A program made the translations under genes and the position numbers. From contig NZBC01000209.1 in assembly GCA_002687715.1 (NCBI GenBank), positions 1 through 40,638 of the forward strand: a stretch of 40,638 bases of DNA, in the 5' to 3' direction. This DNA comes from Planctomycetota bacterium. Its GTDB lineage: Bacteria > Planctomycetota > GCA-002687715. This document shows positions 36,201 to 40,638 of the stretch, in pieces. The notes beneath the pieces are model-generated. The model did not search any database, had not been told where the DNA came from, and worked only from the letters and a program-made list of their open reading frames with translations. Each line of letters begins with the position of its first letter. The first letter of the stretch is position 1.

Positions 36201-38588
36201 GCGCGTGTGGCACCGGAGGCAGAGAAAGCGGGTCTGCACGGAACGCCTGGCGCGCTCACGGCTCGCGAGTGGCGTCGGATGCCGCGGGCGGTCGTCGAGA
36301 AACGACACCAGCGCCGCGCGTTCCGCCTCCGGCAGGGCAAACAAGAGCCCGATGCCCTCCCCCGGAGGCCGGCGCTCGCCGGGTGCCACGCGCGGCGCGA
36401 CGCACCCACGACCCGTACGACCTCCGACGCCCAGCCGGGGCGCCCGTGCGGTGGGTGTATCGACGCCGGGGATGTCGTGACACGCGGCGCAGCGCAGGCG
36501 CTCCACCAGGCCCCTGCCCCGCGCGATTGTGTCCGCGTTCCCGTGCTCGTCCGTGGTCTCCGCACGGAGGACCGGCGCCGGGAGCCGCGTCCCGTCTCCC
36601 AGCTTCCGGAACTCCGACAGGTAGGCCGCGAGGTCCGCGGCCTGCATCTCGGTGAGCCCGAAATCGGGCATACGTCCCCGCGGATGCCACGTTAGCGGCG
36701 CCTCGAGGAAACGCAGGAGGGACCCGCGGCTCCACTTGGCCCCGACGTCCACGAGGCTCGGTGCTTCCGCCGGGTCGGCCTCGTCCGGATGCTCCGGCGC
36801 GTGACACGCGATGCACCCCAGCTCGTGGAAGAGCCGGCGCCCGGCGTTCCTCGAGCCGGACGGGAAGCTCGAGGCGGATCGCTGGCGATAGCGCTTGTCG
36901 CGATCGAGCTTCCGCTTCATCTCTCGGTCGGGCTCGAGGCTTCTCAGGAACGCGACGATGGCGTGCACGTCCTCGTCGCCGCTCTTCGCCGCAAGAGCGG
37001 TGATGGCCGGCATGCGGGTTCCCGGTCGTACGGTCTGCGGATCACGGATCCACCGCTCGAGATACTCCGGGCTCATGGCGGCGCCCCGCACGAGAGGTGG
37101 CCCCGGCTTGGGAGTCGCGTCGCTCCCTGGGATGTCGTGGCAGCGTGCGCAGGCATGGAGCTCGACCAGGTTGCGACCTCGTTCATGCGCGAGCGTCGTC
37201 CCGACCTCGTTCTCGCGAACCACCCGGTGTGCGAGGTGCCGAGCGCCGATGACCTCCCGTGGGAAACCGTCGCTCTGCCAGAGGAGCTTCGCCCGGGCCC
37301 CGTCCGTCGTACCGTGGTACCCGACCCGGACGGTGTGGTAGCCGCGTTCGAGCTTGACGGGATCCCCGACCGGCTCCGCCGTCCGCAGCACCGGCCGACC
37401 GTCGACGTGCACGTCGAGCCCGCGGTCGGACTCGGGTGAGAAACGGTAGAGACCGTCCTGGGGGACGAAGAGCTCCCCGGTCCACTCGACGGACAACCGC
37501 CCTTTCGCAAGGCGGTCGTCGGGAGCTCCATCCGTCCAGTCGAAAGCCACGAGCGGATCGATACGCGTCGCCGCAGGCCGACCCTCCGGCGGACCGGCCC
37601 AATACCGCCCGATGAGTCCGCGCGCGGTTCCGCTTCGCACCTCGCGCGGCCGCGTCTGCCAGCGCGCGTAGGCCGCGTCGATGTCGCTTCGGTCGGCGTT
37701 GCCGTCGAACACCGCGATGCCGTAGCGCAGGGTGAACTGCTCACCCGGGCGCAGCCGCACGGGCTCCTTGGTCAGCCCGAGGGTCGCGGCGAGATACGCG
37801 AACGGCCGTTCCATCGTGAACCAGGTCGCGGGATGACGCGGATTGGCGCTCGCGTCGAACATCGCGACGGTCACCGATTCTCCGTTGCCCGGGTCCGCGG
37901 TGTACGCGCTCCAGCTCGCCGGTCGGTCGTTCGTTCCCGGGACCCCGTCTCCACCGACCGCGTTGCGGAACCGACCGCCCCGGTCCATCGACTCGACGAA
38001 GCGGGCGCCGAGCCCGTTGTAGGCAGCGCCGGCGATCTCCGTGCCAGGCCGTCCGGTCGGCACGGAGAACGTGGACCGCCACGTGAGGACCCGGGGCTCG
38101 CCCACGCGCGCTGCCGGGATCTCCAGCACGCGATCCTCGTCGAGCAAGGTCTCGCCATCAGGTCGCTGCCAGCGAAGTCGCTGGCGCAGCGTCGCGACCT
38201 CGACCGTTCTGATAGCGGGGCCGTCACCGGTCCGGGTGTTCACGACCTCGAGGCGCGTCCAGCCGGCGTGGACCTCACGGCCGCTCGCGGTCGCCTCCTC
38301 CCAGAAGTTCACGCCGTCGACCGACCATGCCAGCATGAGACCGTGGTGGTGCAGGTGATCCGCGGGCGCATCGCGAAGGACGTTCGTGCCTGACGGCGAA
38401 GTCAACTCGGCGACGTACGGCTTGTGGGTCGAACCCTCGTAGCGGTAGCGGAGAAGGACCCGGTCGCGGTCCGTCACGGTGACGAACCCGTCATCGCGAA
38501 CGATCGCGAGACGCTCCTGGGCGCCCAGCGTGGTGCCCAGGAGCACCGGGAGAACGAACGACAGGGCGACGGATCGGAGCTGGCTCAT
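33297..38588 (-). CDS. Giant DUF6807-PA14-pentaheme cytochrome-DUF6797-propeller fusion
   Basis: This 1763-residue exported protein begins with a Sec signal (~1-23, LLGTTLGAQ). Domains in order are DUF6807 (~25-312, DHLHHHG near 78-84), a PA14 sugar-binding module (~322-450), and five c-type heme sites. The sites are at C480 (CARCH), C592 (CIACH), C700 (CAACH), C790 (CLRCH) and C919 (CAACH). Candidate Met ligands lie in RMPAI, RMPDF, RMPRF and PMPSF; the third heme region has none visible. A DUF6797-like domain (~1020-1240, DGGRLSWLGHWTGGF) follows, then a PVC-type beta-propeller (~1335-1650) and a C-terminal Ig-like domain (~1655-1760). It lies between an isomerase-like gene (29 bases upstream) and a Rid-like gene. 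A periplasmic sugar oxidation and electron-relay role is inference. Confidence 0.88.
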   Translation of the reverse strand: MSQLRSVALSFVLPVLLGTTLGAQERLAIVRDDGFVTVTDRDRVLLRYRYEGSTHKPYVAELTSPSGTNVLRDAPADHLHHHGLMLAWSVDGVNFWEEATASGREVHAGWTRLEVVNTRTGDGPAIRTVEVATLRQRLRWQRPDGETLLDEDRVLEIPAARVGEPRVLTWRSTFSVPTGRPGTEIAGAAYNGLGARFVESMDRGGRFRNAVGGDGVPGTNDRPASWSAYTADPGNGESVTVAMFDASANPRHPATWFTMERPFAYLAATLGLTKEPVRLRPGEQFTLRYGIAVFDGNADRSDIDAAYARWQTRPREVRSGTARGLIGRYWAGPPEGRPAATRIDPLVAFDWTDGAPDDRLAKGRLSVEWTGELFVPQDGLYRFSPESDRGLDVHVDGRPVLRTAEPVGDPVKLERGYHTVRVGYHGTTDGARAKLLWQSDGFPREVIGARHLAHRVVRENEVGTTLAHERGRNLVELHACARCHDIPGSDATPKPGPPLVRGAAMSPEYLERWIRDPQTVRPGTRMPAITALAAKSGDEDVHAIVAFLRSLEPDREMKRKLDRDKRYRQRSASSFPSGSRNAGRRLFHELGCIACHAPEHPDEADPAEAPSLVDVGAKWSRGSLLRFLEAPLTWHPRGRMPDFGLTEMQAADLAAYLSEFRKLGDGTRLPAPVLRAETTDEHGNADTIARGRGLVERLRCAACHDIPGVDTPTARAPRLGVGGRTGRGCVAPRVAPGERRPPGEGIGLLFALPEAERAALVSFLDDRPRHPTPLASRERARRSVQTRFLCLRCHTRDGAGAERFQGALLRYLGEGASENADRPSIAEALVAPDLSGVGAKLKPAWLGDVLSGKAPSARPWLVMRMPRFAMDDHERNAIVDWLVATDSVRDDPGPKAPAHLPKNLAPAATKLLSHTGFACAACHHVGKHVPAGGTVGPDLAMVGRRISRAWFHRWLSNPERIRPGTPMPSFSTAVADVAGQDLLAQKEVLWRYLTTTPPNRIAIAKAPERVVPVPGDRPAVVQGRIRGNGPLQATRGVAIGFKDGPSLLFDGGRLSWLGHWTGGFLREVGRHGAHHRWVPSGKLLWTSSDRSPPIVFRERASGNWTAPPSWRDRFGWLDRVDILTRAARITYRLRAPGHRGADPFVGPWVTVVETVDPNPPGEDSSGYTRRIRITGLPPEYDAVVQIPGAAPAEESGALLHEQPTIVAQTKGGVLAVRAKANGAARWVTPPAAITCPVLQPFTDEPLLPDAVFDPESLPGAGRVAILLTDSGTSGGGEVVVQVSRHARASDVRSGPPRSWPGDSRPPPEEAPAYEASARLLDALERPGGVSAPAGYRVERLPLPDDFLVCALAFWRGKLIAGGYDGEIRIVEDADADGVPDQYRTFGGTLDQVNALDVFGDVLHACSPGAVYRIRDADHDGRADSYDILSSAWDWAGHPWDWTFGLARDRRGNLYASTSTPFERPKKVRGHHFRGSVLQITPDGRTVKVGDGTRYNFGWTSNRAGRIYFTGNQGHWNVTCTINQMQVGDHYGWGEPDQHKVKKPVLYVPYPWCRSLNGVAFAESARPFGVFQGHAFAADYNTRRVIRWTDQAVGSLRQGACYAFLEGIDAGPTDLAFGPDGALYVGFMSEGDWYPERARGGIYRVWPQPASPFAILEARTVADGFEITFTGPVDPASVGPDACRKVHRWFHEYKGVYHSEEIAHEDVPVTGMDLSSDRRTLHLRTGAHVTPRICEIQLRGITSASGASLASKEVYLTVHTAPGG

Positions 38589-38617
38589 TTGCGGGGCTCT
38601 CGAGGTCGTTTGTGAGC

Positions 38618-39448
38618 TCAGGCGTCGACGAGCGGACGCAGGTGTTCGATGCTCCGCGCTGCCTCCTCGATCGTGCCGCACTCCACGGACAGGACCAGAT
38701 CGCGGTCGGCGGCTCTGCAGACGGCAACCACCGCCTCCCAGTCGATGACCCCGTCACCGCAGGCGCACCCCACCGGTGTCCCCGTGACCTTGCCCCGTTC
38801 CGTATCGGACTGCTCGACCGAGATGTCCTTCGCATGCACGTGCACGAGCCGGTCCTGCACGTGCTCGAGCCACGTGATCGGGTTCTCACCGGACAGATAC
38901 CCGTTCCCGGTGTCGAAGTTGATCCCGATCGCCGGGGAGTCCACGAGCCCGTGAATGCGGTCCAGACCATCGGGTGTCTTCGAGTACTGCTGGTGGGGCT
39001 CGATCCCGATGAGGATCCCCCGCGGTGCCGCCACCGCCGAGGCCTCGCGCAGGGTGTATCGCATCAGCTCGTGGTCTTGCTCCTCGGTCGTCCAATCCGG
39101 CTTGGGTCCTTCGTCCGTGTTGACGACGGGCGCACCACACTCGGCGGCGAAACGGACGGCCTGCTTCAGGTAGTCCGTTGCGATATCGGGTTTGCAGAGA
39201 GGCGTGTGCGACGACAGCCCGGAGAGGCGGACGCCGGCTCGTTCACACGCTCGCCGGATCCGCAACGGATCGTCGAGCATGGAGACGCTGTGGAAGTACC
39301 CCGCTTCGCTCAGGAGCTCCCGCCCCCAGTGCACCATCGGCTCCACGTAGGCGTACCCCAGTTCGGCCGCCTTCTCGACGCCCCACTCGAAGGGCTTGTC
39401 GTCGTGACGGACGAACTCCATGTTCACACCGATGTTCAGGCGACCCAT
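38618..39448 (-). CDS. Sugar phosphate isomerase/epimerase-like TIM barrel
   Basis: The 276-residue protein is a xylose isomerase-like (AP_endonuc_2) TIM barrel. ATG 39448 has GAGGAG nine bases upstream and gives the normal family length. Expected metal ligands are visible: E150 (GIEPHQQ), D179 (NFDTGN), H205 (HVHAKDIS) and E256 (SVECGT). Members isomerise or epimerise sugars, inositols or keto-sugars, and occur widely with Gfo/Idh/MocA oxidoreductases, where they act on oxidised sugar intermediates. No signal peptide is present, so this step is probably cytoplasmic. It is the first gene of a minus-strand operon with the giant heme fusion and the Rid-like protein. The exact substrate is unknown. 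Confidence 0.9.
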   Translation of the reverse strand: MGRLNIGVNMEFVRHDDKPFEWGVEKAAELGYAYVEPMVHWGRELLSEAGYFHSVSMLDDPLRIRRACERAGVRLSGLSSHTPLCKPDIATDYLKQAVRFAAECGAPVVNTDEGPKPDWTTEEQDHELMRYTLREASAVAAPRGILIGIEPHQQYSKTPDGLDRIHGLVDSPAIGINFDTGNGYLSGENPITWLEHVQDRLVHVHAKDISVEQSDTERGKVTGTPVGCACGDGVIDWEAVVAVCRAADRDLVLSVECGTIEEAARSIEHLRPLVDA

Positions 39449-39603
39449 GCGATGGCGCTCCTCTACCAGGAGGCCCATTAGACGCTCCGCCCGCAGTGCT
39501 GGCCACGGCAAGGCTGCCCGCCGGACATGATCACCGTCAGGTGGTGGTTGGCGTCCGTCTCGTGCGCGAGGGCGCTTGGTAGCATCGCGACCGGGAAACC
39601 AGA

Positions 39604-39631
39604 GACGCGAAAGCGTCACTCGACGCGAAAG
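39604..39631 (+). promoter_or_regulatory. Overlapping alternative hairpins in a 5' leader
   Basis: GACGCGAAAG occurs twice (39604-39613 and 39622-39631). Between the copies GCGTC can pair with either GACGC, forming a hairpin with a GAAA tetraloop (39604-39617) or one with an ACTC loop (39613-39626). The two are mutually exclusive. They end 10-25 bases before the ATG at 39642. Stems are only 5 bp, so chance is possible. Confidence 0.25.
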
Positions 39632-39641
39632 AGCCACCGTC

Positions 39642-40638
39642 ATGAGAGCCTCTGGACTGCATGCCCCGCGCCCGACGATCCTGATCGGGATCTGCGCCCT
39701 CGCGTTGGCAGTGGGAGGAGAGCCTGACCCACCGCACCTCCCGCTTGCGAACGGGCCGTTCCACTCGCCGTACGACGTGGCGTTCTCGCCCGACGGCAAG
39801 TTGCTCGCGGTCTCCGACCGAACCGCGCAAGCCGTTTGGCTGGTCGACATGGCGAAGGGCAACTCCCTACGCTCGGTAGCTCTCGACGGGGAGGGAACCG
39901 GTGTCGCATGGGCGGAGGACGGAGGACGCGTCTGGGTCGGTGAATACGGGGCAGCAAGCGTTGCCGAAATCGATCCGCGTTCGGGTGCCGTCGTGCGTCG
40001 GCTGTCCGTCGGCCGTTATCCGAAGGGTGTCGCAGTGGCTGCCCGTCGCGGGTTGCTACTGGTCTCGAATTCGGGGACCGACAGCGTCTCGCTGCTCGAT
40101 CTCGACACTGGCCGGGAAGCGAAGCGGATCAGCGTTCCCCGTGAGCCCCAGTTCATCGCCGTGACGCGCGACGAATCGCTGGCCTTGATCGGAAACCTGC
40201 TGCCCGCCGGCCGCGCCACGGCCGCGGATCACGCCGCCGTCATCAGCGTGATCGACCTGAGCGCGCGCGTGCTCGTCGCGAACGTACGACTACCACCGGG
40301 CTCGACCGCCGTACGCAAGATCGTCGCGAGCCCCGACGGCCGCTGGGCGTACGTCGTTCACTCGCTCGGCCGAACCAAGGTGCCGACGACCCAGCTCGAG
40401 CGGGGGTGGGTGAACACGAACGCGCTCAGCATCATCGATCTCCGCGCCCGCACGCGGTACGCGACCGTCCTGCTCGATCACCCGATGGAGGGCGCCGCCG
40501 ATCCGTGGGGAACGGCGCTCTCGAAGGACGGAAAGACGCTCTGGGTCACGCTGAGCGGAGTGCACGAGGTCGCGCGCATCGACATGGAGTCGCTGAACCG
40601 GTTCATGGGGGGGGGCCTGCCGGACGACCACCGTCTAC
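39642..40638 (+). CDS. YVTN-type beta-propeller protein, 3' partial
   Basis: The frame runs from ATG 39642 to the end of the window without a stop (332 codons visible). A hydrophobic export signal (residues ~10-26, PTILIGICALALAVGG) is followed by beta-propeller blades. Typical repeats are PYDVAFSPDGKLLAVSD, YPKGVAVAARRGLLLVSNSGTDSVSLLDLDTG, PQFIAVTRDESLALIGN, and ADPWGTALSKDGKTLWVTLSGVHEVARID. These match the YVTN/lactonase-like propeller family. In planctomycetes such propellers are often followed by cytochrome c domains in the same protein, which would lie outside the window. AAAGAG lies about eight bases upstream of the ATG. A run of nine G at 40607-40615 stays in frame but is a place to suspect a sequencing indel. 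Confidence 0.85.
   Translation, partial: MRASGLHAPRPTILIGICALALAVGGEPDPPHLPLANGPFHSPYDVAFSPDGKLLAVSDRTAQAVWLVDMAKGNSLRSVALDGEGTGVAWAEDGGRVWVGEYGAASVAEIDPRSGAVVRRLSVGRYPKGVAVAARRGLLLVSNSGTDSVSLLDLDTGREAKRISVPREPQFIAVTRDESLALIGNLLPAGRATAADHAAVISVIDLSARVLVANVRLPPGSTAVRKIVASPDGRWAYVVHSLGRTKVPTTQLERGWVNTNALSIIDLRARTRYATVLLDHPMEGAADPWGTALSKDGKTLWVTLSGVHEVARIDMESLNRFMGGGLPDDHRL

Noticed and set aside
33648..36695. Plus-strand open frames opposite the giant heme fusion
   Set aside because: The minus strand carries heme motifs and a propeller through this whole region, so the plus-strand frames are shadows.

Overview
This is a strongly GC-rich bacterial window. Its gene content points to the Planctomycetota or a close PVC-group relative: a DUF1800/DUF1501 pair, PVC-type multi-domain cytochrome c/beta-propeller proteins, several Tat-exported Gfo/Idh/MocA oxidoreductases, ThuA and DUF6807 ('PmoA-like') proteins, a DUF5703 glycoside hydrolase-like protein, and secreted proteins with planctomycete-style C-termini. 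The lineage is inferred from these families, since no rRNA or marker gene is present. I saw no tRNA, rRNA, CRISPR array, insertion sequence or prophage gene. Almost every base is coding. Genes are packed into short operons with GTGA/ATGA overlaps, and both end genes run off the window.

Layout. (1) 1-4406: a truncated secreted Ig-like protein, a convergent small lipoprotein, and a large secreted protein. (2) 4749-6497: an exported amidohydrolase of the YtcJ type. (3) 9988 to 6559 (minus): ThuA lipoprotein, Tat-exported Gfo/Idh/MocA oxidoreductase, and Tat-exported mandelate-racemase-like enzyme. (4) 10097-15667 (plus), divergent from (3): DUF6807 lipoprotein, Gfo/Idh/MocA, a tandem DUF6807 fusion, and another Gfo/Idh/MocA. 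(5) 21316 to 15675 (minus): a non-pyrrolysine MttB-family methyltransferase, a DUF5703/GH95-like hydrolase, and two U32 proteins with UbiV- and UbiU-like cysteine patterns. (6) 21565-24943 (plus): DUF1800 protein with a long coiled coil, then DUF1501. (7) 29225 to 24966 (minus): ThuA/PVC-propeller/HEAT/carbohydrate-binding/cytochrome c fusion. (8) 29394-32136 (plus): corrinoid protein, UroD/MtbA-like methyltransferase and homocysteine S-methyltransferase, all overlapping. (9) 39448 to 32158 (minus): sugar isomerase/epimerase-like TIM barrel, a 1763-residue five-heme fusion protein, and a two-domain Rid-like protein. (10) 39642 to the end: a truncated YVTN-type beta-propeller.

How it may work together (inference). 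Regions 3, 4, 7 and 9 look like an exported oxidative sugar pathway. Gfo/Idh/MocA and ThuA proteins are known from 3-keto-sugar metabolism, and here they sit with DUF6807 domains and multi-heme proteins that could pass electrons onward. Regions 5 and 8 together make most of a corrinoid methyl-transfer route: MttB-type demethylase, corrinoid protein, zinc methyltransferase(s), then homocysteine. Part of it shares an operon with a glycan hydrolase and an Fe-S U32 pair. The most interesting reading is a planctomycete locus that couples glycan or sugar oxidation to harvest of methyl groups from a methylated compound. The substrate cannot be read from the sequence.
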